Source: Bacteroidales bacterium
GTDB lineage: Bacteria > Bacteroidota > Bacteroidia > Bacteroidales > VadinHA17
NCBI GenBank assembly: GCA_016715075.1
Contig: JADKBK010000013.1
Span: 56,061-120,060, forward strand
Length of the DNA stretch: 64,000 nt
Reading direction: 5' to 3'
Numbering within the stretch: position 1 is the first letter of the stretch; every line of letters begins with the position of its first letter. The position numbers were made by a program, and so were the translations under genes. A model generated the notes under the pieces. That model was not told where the DNA came from. It worked only from the letters and a program-made list of their open reading frames with translations, and did not search any database. Below, in pieces: positions 40,438 through 48,462 of this stretch.

Positions 40438-41658
40438 TCAGGCGGGGACCTCATTAATCCGGTCAGGATCAAGCAACCCAAGACGGATTGCGAGATCAAG
40501 AGTTTTCTGTGCTCTGGCAACAACCGGAGGATCTATCATCTTGGTTCCCACAGCTACAACTCCCAGCCCCTGTTGTCTGGCTGTCTCAAATGCCTGTACT
40601 ATCTTCCTCGATTTTTCTATTTCATCTGGTCCTGGTGAAAATCCCTGCCTGATAACCTGGATCTGTCTTGGATGAATGCATCCCATCCCCTCAAAACCAA
40701 GCGATTTGGAAACCTTAACATTTTCAAGGAGGCCATCCATATCACCAACATCCGAAAAAACAGAATCGATAGGCTGTATGCCAGCCGCTTTTGCAGCGAC
40801 AACAAGTCGTGTCCTTGCGTAGAATGATTCATTTCCCCCGGCACTCCTCGGGACTCCAAGATCAGCTGTATAATCCTCAAGTCCTATTGCTATCGCCACA
40901 ACATTTTCTGAAGCCCGGGCTATCTCAAAGGAATTCTCGACACCAAGGGCACTTTCAATAATAGGCATCAGATAGACATTACCAGCCTGACCATGCCTTT
41001 TTTTTAATCTGAAGATCTCATTGTCAACTTCTATAACATTAGCTGCACTTTCACATTTTGGAATGAGAATCAGATTAACATTATGCGGAATCACATAACT
41101 GAGATCTTCCAGGCCCCTTGCTCCCTGATTAATCCTGACCATTCGTTCCGCACCGTAGAAGTTAACATTTCTCAAAGCGTTTCTGACAAGAATTCTGGCC
41201 TCATCTTTCTTTTGCGGAGCAACTGAATCCTCAAGATCAAGAATAATTCCTTCCGCTAAATGGAGGCCGGCATTCAACATCAGGCCGGGTGTATTGCCAG
41301 GAAGATATAAACGTGCAAAACGGAAGCGGTCCCGCTCAGTGGAGTAGCAGTTTTCAGGAATCAGCCCTGGAAGATATTCAAGATCCGTTTTCTGAAGCTG
41401 CCTGATGGCAGCTTCCATTCTGGCGGAAATAACAAAAGGAAGAGCCCCTGAGTCATTAATTCTGACAACGGCATTTTCAATTCCATAAAAACTGAGTATT
41501 GAAAAAATCTCATTTTTTATAGATTCACCATATAGAGCCTTAACTCTGGATACCAGCTCAATTTCAATTCCTCCCCCGGATCTGATCTCAAGGGAGATTT
41601 CGCAATCGGACCTTACTTTTGGTCCTGCATTTCCAGCTACTGCTAACAAATTTTCCAT
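40438..41658 (-). CDS. Fused citrate lyase acyl carrier (CitD) and beta subunit (CitE)
   Basis: 406 residues. The C-terminal ~310 are CitE (citryl-ACP lyase, HpcH/HpaI aldolase superfamily): RFARLYLPGNTPGLM, GIILDLEDSVAPQKKDEAR, MVRINQGARGLED, LMPIIESALGVEN and GMGCIHPRQI carry the usual acidic metal ligands and Arg residues. The first ~85 residues (IEIELVSRVKALYGESIKN, then VVRINDSGALPFVISARMEAA) resemble CitD, the phosphoribosyl-dephospho-CoA carrier. Ser17 in VRSDCEIS is the best candidate for the attachment site. CitD and CitE are separate genes in classical cit operons. The ATG overlaps the epimerase stop by one base (TAATG), and citF follows 26 bases later. Confidence 0.88.
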   Translation of the reverse strand: MENLLAVAGNAGPKVRSDCEISLEIRSGGGIEIELVSRVKALYGESIKNEIFSILSFYGIENAVVRINDSGALPFVISARMEAAIRQLQKTDLEYLPGLIPENCYSTERDRFRFARLYLPGNTPGLMLNAGLHLAEGIILDLEDSVAPQKKDEARILVRNALRNVNFYGAERMVRINQGARGLEDLSYVIPHNVNLILIPKCESAANVIEVDNEIFRLKKRHGQAGNVYLMPIIESALGVENSFEIARASENVVAIAIGLEDYTADLGVPRSAGGNESFYARTRLVVAAKAAGIQPIDSVFSDVGDMDGLLENVKVSKSLGFEGMGCIHPRQIQVIRQGFSPGPDEIEKSRKIVQAFETARQQGLGVVAVGTKMIDPPVVARAQKTLDLAIRLGLLDPDRINEVPA

Positions 41659-42065
41659 TATTTTTTATCTTCACAAAACTCAATCAGAACTCCGGAGGCT
41701 GATTTAGGATGAAGAAAAGCAATATCCAGTCCCTCTGCCCCTTTCCTGGGTACTGAATCGATAAGCTTCACCCCTTCTGACTCTGCATGTGCAAGGTGAG
41801 CTTCAATCTTTTCAACTGCAAAGGCTATATGGTGAATCCCCTCACCTCTTTTCTCAATGAATTTTCCAATAGGTCCCTCCGGATCAGTAGATTCCAGCAG
41901 CTCAATTTTTGTCTCTCCGACCAGTAAAAAGGCAGTTCTTACCTTTTGATCGGCGACTTCCTCTATCTTGTAGCACTTCAGTCCCAGTACCCCTTCATAA
42001 AAAGAGATAGCCTTTTCAAGACTGGCAACAGCAATTCCAATATGTTCAATATGTGAAGGTTTCAT
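41658..42065 (-). CDS. mce: Methylmalonyl-CoA epimerase
   Basis: 135 residues, a vicinal-oxygen-chelate enzyme that interconverts (S)- and (R)-methylmalonyl-CoA in propionate/succinate metabolism. Metal ligands are visible as IEHIGIAV (His ~8), GIHHIAFAV (His ~79) and GVLIEFCE (Glu ~131), with the family stretch RKGAEGLDIAFLHPKSASG. Its stop overlaps the start of the fused citrate lyase gene by one base, which implies translational coupling. The mutase subunits are not in the window. It follows the polyferredoxin gene on the same strand after ~110 bases. Confidence 0.95.
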   Translation of the reverse strand: MKPSHIEHIGIAVASLEKAISFYEGVLGLKCYKIEEVADQKVRTAFLLVGETKIELLESTDPEGPIGKFIEKRGEGIHHIAFAVEKIEAHLAHAESEGVKLIDSVPRKGAEGLDIAFLHPKSASGVLIEFCEDKK

Positions 42066-42176
42066 AATGCAGATTTTTCAATAACAAATTTAACTATTTG
42101 CCCGGATTGACCTGAGACAAATATCATGTTTTCCCATTTTTTTGTTCTGAGTATGATCAGTTGCCTAACTTCCTGG

Positions 42177-43736
42177 TCAGAATGGAAAATCGACAGGCGT
42201 CTTTATCTCAGACTCTTTATTTTCAGGCTTTTTAGCTGCTTTATGTACTTCATTGCCATCAACGAAGATAGCCTTATAAGGTGTGGTAGGACATGCAAAT
42301 TCACAATGACCGCAACCGATACATATATCGCTGTTCACCTCAGGGATTACAAGATTCCCTTCATAAGGTATCATATATACCGCTTTTGTAGGACAACTTT
42401 CAGAGCATGCACCGCATGCTGTTTTTTCAGTTTTTACAATACAGTTATCCTTTATAAATATCGCCTTCCCCAGCTGAGTAAGCTTTTTTGCATCCAGCAT
42501 CAGAGGCTTCAGAGCAAAAGTCGGACAGATCTCGGTGCAGACTGTACAATTATAGGTACAGAAACTCTTATGATAATTCATTACCGGCTGCATCATTCCC
42601 GATAGCCCATATTGTGAAACAGCCGGATGGAGCACGTTGTTAGGGCAAGCATTTATGCATAAAGAACAGGCTGTGCACCAGGTATTTAAATCCTCTATTG
42701 ATACGGAACCCGGAGGTGCGACAGGAAATGTCCTGTTTTCCTTTACTGTTGATTCCTTCTTAGGTTTTGGAGCTGGCTTTTCCTGAGCAGATCCCCTTTC
42801 CGGCAATCCAAATAGAAGTAAAAGCGATGCAACGATCATATTACGCTTACTTTCATCTGTAGAGGCTTCTTTTCTACCTGATATAACAGAACTATACGTA
42901 AGAGCATTGTCCTGGCAGATATTTATGCAGTTAAAACAATCCACACAGCGGGTAATATCAACATCATAACTTAGAAAATCAATGCATGAGGATTTGCAAC
43001 CGACAGCGCACCTGCCACATCTGGTGCAGGCAGATTCCTTGAATTTAATCCTGTAGAGGGAGATCTTGGATAAAAGTCCAAGCAATGTTCCGACAGGGCA
43101 GATCATATTACAATAAAGCCTGCCTTTGGTTAATGAGAGTATACCTACAAATATGAAAAAAGCTGCCGGAACAGAATATGCAGCCAGAGTATACCCGGTA
43201 ACCGGAATATAACTGATTGTATAGAGATCAAATTTACCAAGTATGCCTGCAAGCAGATTATTGATGAGAATCACTAATGGTTTTACGAAGAAGGTCATAA
43301 ATCTTCCGAATATGCTGTAAGGATCCAATAGTGTAATTGCATAAATCCCCAGAGTCATTGTAACAATAAGTGTAATTATCAGCAGGGCATATCGCAAAAT
43401 AGTAAATGGCTTCCTATAGCCGTACCTCCGGAATTTTTTCTTAATCCTGCCCCCTATCCTGCTGAAAATATCCTGCCAGATACCCAGCGGACAGAGAAAG
43501 GAACAGTAAGTACGCCCGGATAATAAAGTAAGTATCAGTATAAACAGAAAACCTGTCGCAGCAAAGGTTTTGATATTGTAGAATTTAACAAATGAAGGGA
43601 TAAACTGAAGAAACAATAATTTATTTGTATAACCTGATGGAATTACATGACTCAGGTCAATAAATACCATAAAAAAGCAGAAAAAAATAACTGATGAAAT
43701 AACAATCCGGATTCTTCTAAGCTGAGGAGATGTCAT
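42177..43736 (-). CDS. Membrane-bound polyferredoxin, NapH/CcoG-like 4Fe-4S protein
   Basis: 519 residues. The N-terminal half has about five membrane helices with the Cys-rich signatures SGRTYCSFLCPLGIWQD and KGRLYCNMICPVGTLLG of the NapH/RnfC-adjacent family. The second half holds several ferredoxin-type motifs: CTRCGRCAVGCKSSCID, CVDCFNCINICQ, CTACSLCINACP, CTYNCTVCTEICP, CGACSESCPTKA and CIGCGHCEFACP. A charged linker (~310-345) separates the groups. It should carry electrons across or along the cytoplasmic membrane, but the donor and acceptor are unknown. The DUF362 gene ends 6 bases before its start, so the two form a unit. Confidence 0.88.
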   Translation of the reverse strand: MTSPQLRRIRIVISSVIFFCFFMVFIDLSHVIPSGYTNKLLFLQFIPSFVKFYNIKTFAATGFLFILILTLLSGRTYCSFLCPLGIWQDIFSRIGGRIKKKFRRYGYRKPFTILRYALLIITLIVTMTLGIYAITLLDPYSIFGRFMTFFVKPLVILINNLLAGILGKFDLYTISYIPVTGYTLAAYSVPAAFFIFVGILSLTKGRLYCNMICPVGTLLGLLSKISLYRIKFKESACTRCGRCAVGCKSSCIDFLSYDVDITRCVDCFNCINICQDNALTYSSVISGRKEASTDESKRNMIVASLLLLFGLPERGSAQEKPAPKPKKESTVKENRTFPVAPPGSVSIEDLNTWCTACSLCINACPNNVLHPAVSQYGLSGMMQPVMNYHKSFCTYNCTVCTEICPTFALKPLMLDAKKLTQLGKAIFIKDNCIVKTEKTACGACSESCPTKAVYMIPYEGNLVIPEVNSDICIGCGHCEFACPTTPYKAIFVDGNEVHKAAKKPENKESEIKTPVDFPF

Positions 43737-43742
43737 TAAAGA

Positions 43743-44672
43743 CTACATTTTAATACGTTTAATATTAAGAGAATCAAGGTTCATATTACCTAAGCCCATC
43801 TTATGAGCGATCGGAATATATTCGACTTTCTCAACAGGAACTCCAAGCATTTTTGCTCCGGCAGCATCTGCAGCAACCCAGTCCGAGCTTATTATCTGGG
43901 ATTTCATTGTTACAATATCCTCCCTGGATACACCCTGCGGGCCATGTTTAACCATCACATTATAGCAATCTACTATATTTAGTGCTGGTTTTTTTTCATA
44001 GAGAGCATAATCGGCAATGCATTGATTCAGATCATTAGAATGCCAGTATCCCCTGTTCCAAACAAGGCCCATAGTGTTTTTCAGGCAGCAGGTCATTCTC
44101 ACCGAGTTATGGTCCTTCAGCACAGGAACATTTATGAAGACATCTGTTTCGAGCAATAACTCATGCACCTTGGCGCTTTTTAACTTAACACCTCCGGGTA
44201 TTTCAATTTCATGGTAATAGCTTTCAGAATTACCCGGGACCACCTTTGCCCCTGCTGATTTGGCGGCTCTCTCTATACCCGAATTCTTATAGCAGTTCAC
44301 CCAGTTGTCCATTGTATGATCAACCACATAAACTTCCCTGGCACCGGCCCTGATACAATGCTCAACAATCCTTTTTATCAGTAACGGATTAGTATTGGCC
44401 GCCATTTCAGGAATGACATCCCATCCCATATTTGGCTTTATAAGAACTTTCTGTCCTTTTTGCACAAAATTCCCCATTCCTCCAAGTTCCTGAATTCCTA
44501 GATCAAACATAGCATCAGGAGAACCTCCCATAAGGGCAACCATATCATATTTGTCTGCTGCTGCTGCTGACGATGAAGTGGCCCAGAGTTTCTCATATCC
44601 CCCCATGGTAAGAGCAGCTCCTGCCGCAATACCTGCACCCGCCGATGTTTTAAGAAAAGCTCGCCTTTTCAT
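43743..44672 (-). CDS. DUF362 domain protein with Tat-type signal
   Basis: 309 residues. The N-terminus MKRRAFLKTSAGAGIAAGAA is a twin-arginine signal, so export as a folded protein is likely. The body matches DUF362: VLIKPNMGWDVIPEMAANTN, the REVYVVDHTMDNW stretch, LKDHNSVRMTCCLKNTMGLVW and NIVDCYNVMVKHGPQG. DUF362 proteins frequently occur with ferredoxins but have no settled activity. It is followed by the polyferredoxin 6 bases later, so a redox partnership is probable. It is divergent from larC, with 190 A/T-rich bases between the starts. Confidence 0.86.
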   Translation of the reverse strand: MKRRAFLKTSAGAGIAAGAALTMGGYEKLWATSSSAAAADKYDMVALMGGSPDAMFDLGIQELGGMGNFVQKGQKVLIKPNMGWDVIPEMAANTNPLLIKRIVEHCIRAGAREVYVVDHTMDNWVNCYKNSGIERAAKSAGAKVVPGNSESYYHEIEIPGGVKLKSAKVHELLLETDVFINVPVLKDHNSVRMTCCLKNTMGLVWNRGYWHSNDLNQCIADYALYEKKPALNIVDCYNVMVKHGPQGVSREDIVTMKSQIISSDWVAADAAGAKMLGVPVEKVEYIPIAHKMGLGNMNLDSLNIKRIKM

Positions 44673-44861
44673 AATCTCAATTAGTTTACTCTTTTACAGG
44701 AATATTTAATAGTATTCGAAAAATACAATTTTTTTTTATTATTCAGTCAAGATTTGATGTAGTATATTAGCATCCTGAATCAGGGCAGTAATGTTTTGCC
44801 GGTTTACTGCTGAACTTTAAATGAGAATAATTGTTTTAATTAATCTGAATATTATCCAAAT

Positions 44862-46034
44862 ATGAGAGTTTTGTATTATGACTGTTTTTCTGGTATAAGC
44901 GGAGATATGAATCTTGGCGCAATGATTGACCTTGGAATTGACAGGGAATATCTGATCGGGGAACTGAATAAGCTGAATGTAAAAGGATGGGAACTGATTG
45001 TCGAAAAAGACCAGAGACATGGTATCAGTGGAACAAAAGTTACTGTCCGTCAGACAAAGCATGAACATGTTCACAGGCATCTCTCTGATATTGAGAAGAT
45101 AATAAATAGCTCAACCCTCGACACCAGGACAAAGGATTTAAGCATGAGGATATTTATGAAGGTTGCTCTCGCAGAAGCATCTGTTCACAGGATACCGATT
45201 GAAAAAGTTCATTTCCATGAGGTTGGTGCCATTGATTCAATAATAGATGTAGTTGGTGCTGCAATTTGTTTCAATGCTCTGAATGTTGACGGGGTATTGG
45301 TTTCTCCTGTTGAACTCGGCAGCGGATTCGTGAAATGCGATCATGGAAAACTACCCGTTCCCGCACCTGCCACTGCGGAGATTATACAGGGTATTCCTGT
45401 CAAAAAAGGAGGTGTCGATTTTGAAGCAACAACACCTACCGGAGCAGCGATAATTGCTGCACTTGGCACAGAATTCGGACAGGAATCTATAATAAAAATT
45501 GAAAAAACAGCTTACGGCGTTGGCCAAAAGGATCATCCGCTGGTTCCAAACCTGCTGCGAGTATTCCTTGGTGAAAAAACTGCTGCCTCCGGATCAGGAC
45601 ATACTGCACTTCATCTGGAATGCAATATTGATGATATGAATCCTGAGATCTTTGAATATATCTCCGACCGTCTTTTTAATTCAGGTGCCTCCGACGTGTT
45701 CCTTTCAAATATTATGATGAAGAAAGGAAGGCCCGGTGTAATCCTGAATGTAATTTGCGAGGAAGAAAAAGCTGAAATCCTGAAAGGAATTATCTTCACG
45801 GAATCAACTTCACTGGGAATCAGAACATTTCCATTCAGGAAAGATACCCTTTCCAGAAAATTTGAGAAAATCAGTACAATCTATGGAGATGTAAACGTAA
45901 AACGTTCTTTTTACAACGATAAAGAGGTTTCCTGCAAACCGGAATATGATGACTGCAAACGTATTGCTTCCGAAACCGGCATTCCTCTAAAAGAGGTGTA
46001 CAATGTAATAAACGCCGCCCTGGTCAGGAAGTAA
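44862..46034 (+). CDS. larC: Nickel-pincer cofactor biosynthesis protein LarC (nickel insertase)
   Basis: 390 residues in one uninterrupted frame. LarC inserts nickel into the pyridinium dithiocarboxylate nucleotide with CTP. Motifs: YYDCFSGISGDMNLGAMIDLG at the start, the His-rich RQTKHEHVHRHLSDI (residues ~65-80, likely nickel-binding), VHFHEVGAIDSIIDVVGA, and LPVPAPATAEIIQG. In Lactiplantibacillus plantarum larC is made as two parts joined by a programmed frameshift; here it is a single frame. larE and larB follow, with a ~155-base odd leader before larE. LarA, the racemase that uses the cofactor, is not in the window. Confidence 0.95.
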   Translation: MRVLYYDCFSGISGDMNLGAMIDLGIDREYLIGELNKLNVKGWELIVEKDQRHGISGTKVTVRQTKHEHVHRHLSDIEKIINSSTLDTRTKDLSMRIFMKVALAEASVHRIPIEKVHFHEVGAIDSIIDVVGAAICFNALNVDGVLVSPVELGSGFVKCDHGKLPVPAPATAEIIQGIPVKKGGVDFEATTPTGAAIIAALGTEFGQESIIKIEKTAYGVGQKDHPLVPNLLRVFLGEKTAASGSGHTALHLECNIDDMNPEIFEYISDRLFNSGASDVFLSNIMMKKGRPGVILNVICEEEKAEILKGIIFTESTSLGIRTFPFRKDTLSRKFEKISTIYGDVNVKRSFYNDKEVSCKPEYDDCKRIASETGIPLKEVYNVINAALVRK

Positions 46035-46188
46035 ATTCCTTCGGATGTAAAATCGCGATGAACGACTGACGACGCACAACGCGCGTATAATGACTCACTG
46101 TGTGCAACGCACGTTGACCCATTAACATTGAAAGGCATTAGAGGCTCGATGAAAGGCGAGTATGCGACATTCTTTAACATTAACCACA

Positions 46189-46989
46189 ATGACAACAGAT
46201 AAATCCGTAAAACTTGATAATATCCTGAAGGGGCTTGACTCATTTATTGTTGCGTTTTCGGGCGGAGTTGACAGTTCATTTTTGCTGCACAGGTCATTCA
46301 GGGTAAGGAAAACAGCCATCATAGGGGTCACAATAAGAACACCATATATCCCTTCCCATGAAATAACCAGTGCAGTTGAATTTTCAGAACTACATGGTAT
46401 TAAGCATAAAATACTGGATCTCACATTTCCTGAAATCATCAGAAATAATCCGATTCAAAGATGTTACCTGTGCAAGAAATCGTTATTCACCGAACTGGTA
46501 ACTTATGCCAGGGAGAATAATTACCGGTATGTGGTCGACGGAAGCAATGCTGATGATACCGGGGATTTCAGACCTGGTATGAAGGCACTGACTGAGATGG
46601 GAATTAGAAGCCCTCTCCTTGAAGCCGGCCTGACAAAAAAAGAGATAAGGGAACTTTCAAGAAATGAAGGACTCGATATCTGGGATAAGCCTGCAATGGC
46701 ATGCCTGCTTACAAGAATACCCTACGATACTGAAATAAAGGACGGAATGCTCGGGATGATTGAAAAGGCTGAATCAATGTTGTGTGACAAAGGATATCCG
46801 GGAGTAAGGGTAAGAATGCATGGCGACCTGGCAAGAATAGAATGCCTGCCGGGATACATGGAGAAACTGATACGTAATTCTGAAAGAGAATATATTACAA
46901 GTCATCTGAAAAAAATAGGTTTCAGATATGTATCTTTGGACCTTGAAGGCTACAGGACCGGAAGTTCCAATCCGATAAAGAAAGTGTAA
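46189..46989 (+). CDS. larE: Sacrificial sulfur transferase LarE
   Basis: 266 residues from the ATG at 46189; an ATG at 46162 would add nine residues. LarE is a PP-loop enzyme that adenylates the carboxylated nucleotide and donates sulfur. The PP-loop FSGGVDSSFLL is at ~23-33. Further motifs are RCYLCKKSLF, DGSNADDTGDFRPGMKAL and WDKPAMACLLTRIPY. The last includes the Cys that lies where the sacrificial Cys of LarE is expected. It lies between larC and larB in the same orientation, and the three together make the nickel-pincer nucleotide. It ends 54 bases before larB. Confidence 0.94.
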   Translation: MTTDKSVKLDNILKGLDSFIVAFSGGVDSSFLLHRSFRVRKTAIIGVTIRTPYIPSHEITSAVEFSELHGIKHKILDLTFPEIIRNNPIQRCYLCKKSLFTELVTYARENNYRYVVDGSNADDTGDFRPGMKALTEMGIRSPLLEAGLTKKEIRELSRNEGLDIWDKPAMACLLTRIPYDTEIKDGMLGMIEKAESMLCDKGYPGVRVRMHGDLARIECLPGYMEKLIRNSEREYITSHLKKIGFRYVSLDLEGYRTGSSNPIKKV

Positions 46990-47043
46990 AACTGAGATGA
47001 ACAGCCTGAACAGGATGTTGATCACATTTACAATATTAAACAG

Positions 47044-47791
47044 ATGAATGTAAAGGAAGTAGAAAAACTGCTCAAGGAAGTTAAAACCGGACAAACAAGT
47101 ATAGAACAGGCGCTGACAATCTTAAAGGATTTTCCCTATACTGATCTCGGGTTTGCCAGAATTGACAATCACCGTGAAATGCGTACCGGTTACCCTGAAA
47201 TAATTTACTGCGCCGGAAAGACAGTAGATCAGGTGAGGGAAATATTCAGCGTAATGGCCGGAAAAGAAAACAATGTAATCGGTACAAGGGCAAACAGTGA
47301 AATGTATGATGCAGTAAAAAGCATTCTGCCGGACTCTGTCTATTACTCCATGGCCAGGATTGTTTCACTGCAAAAAGAAACCCGTAACTCCTGAAAGCCT
47401 GATTGCAGTCATTACGGCATGTACCTCAGATATGCCGGTCGCCGAAGAGGCAGCCATCACAGCTGAGCTTCTCGGGAATAAAGTACTGAGGATTTATGAT
47501 GCAGGCGTGGCTGGAATCCACAGGCTTGTTGACAAGCTCCCTGAGATCAGGAAGTGCAGGGTAGTCGTTGTAATTGCAGGGATGGAAGGGGCTCTTGCCA
47601 GCGTTGTGGGAGGACTTGTAGACAAACCGGTTATTGCAGTCCCGACAAGCGTAGGATATGGAGCTAACTTCGGTGGAATTTCAGCTCTTCTTGCCATGCT
47701 GACAAGCTGTTCAACAGGTGTTACAGTGGTAAATATTGACAACGGTTTCGGTGCAGGATTCTCTGCAAGCATGATTAATAAAATGGAATGA
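47044..47791 (+). CDS. larB: Nickel-pincer cofactor biosynthesis protein LarB (frameshifted)
   Basis: 248 residues if one surplus A is removed from the run at 47372-47376; as written, the first frame stops at 47394 and a second frame overlaps and runs to 47791. Joined, it reads ARIVSLQKKPVTPESL. LarB is a PurE-like carboxylase that adds CO2 to nicotinic acid adenine dinucleotide. It keeps NVIGTRANSEMYDAV in the N-terminal part and the PurE-like AGMEGALASVVGGLV and PTSVGYGANFGGISALL in the C-terminal part. The A5 homopolymer makes a sequencing error the simplest reason. The WbqC-like gene follows after 9 bases. Confidence 0.93.
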
Positions 47792-47800
47792 TCACATTCT

Positions 47801-48415
47801 ATGTCAGGTAAGATCTTAATTTCAACTGCGTACCTGCCTCCTGTTGAATACTTTTCGCTGATTCTGGATGCAGACGAGGTATTGGTTGAGAGAGAGGAGA
47901 ATTACCTTAAGCAATCTTACAGAAACAGATGTTATATTCTTTCAGCAAACGGTCCGCATAGCCTTACAATACCTGTTTATCTTGGCAGCTTGCACAAAAC
48001 AGCTGTAAAAGAGATCCGGATCGACTATTCAAAACGATGGCAGCAGGTTCATCTCAGGGCAATAAATACGTCCTACAGATCATCTCCCTTTTTTGAATTC
48101 TATTTTGAAGATTTTGAGAAGGTTATTCTGAAAAACCATGAATACCTTATGGATTTGAATACGGGGCTGACAGAGGTGATATTCAGCATGCTCAGGATTA
48201 ATAAACCACTAAAGTACACCAGCTCCTTTATTCCTCCTGATTCGGTTGATCATGATTACAGGTACAGGATCTCACCCAAGAAGAGTTCAGATTTTATCCT
48301 GAAAGAATATACACAGGTTTTTACCACCGGCTCCGGTTTCGTGAGAGGACTTAGCATAATTGATCTTCTCTTCAACATGGGACCCGACTCGTCTCATTAT
48401 CTCAAGAGTCTGTAA
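47801..48415 (+). CDS. WbqC-like family protein
   Basis: 204 residues. The N-terminal ISTAYLPPVEYFSLILDADEV, LKQSYRNRCYILSANGPHSLTIPV and the central IRIDYSKRWQQVHLRAINTSYRSSPFFEFY are the pattern of WbqC-like proteins, a family linked to polysaccharide gene clusters whose reaction is not well defined. No signal peptide or membrane helix is visible. It begins 9 bases after larB, but a functional link to the nickel cofactor is not suggested by the sequence. Confidence 0.85.
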   Translation: MSGKILISTAYLPPVEYFSLILDADEVLVEREENYLKQSYRNRCYILSANGPHSLTIPVYLGSLHKTAVKEIRIDYSKRWQQVHLRAINTSYRSSPFFEFYFEDFEKVILKNHEYLMDLNTGLTEVIFSMLRINKPLKYTSSFIPPDSVDHDYRYRISPKKSSDFILKEYTQVFTTGSGFVRGLSIIDLLFNMGPDSSHYLKSL

Positions 48416-48462
48416 GAATTAAGATATACAGAGGCTGTCTGTCCGGAGCAAAACTCAAAATC

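Noticed and set aside
47360..47400. Programmed frameshift in larB
   Set aside because: The A5 run is a typical homopolymer error site, and larB is normally one frame.
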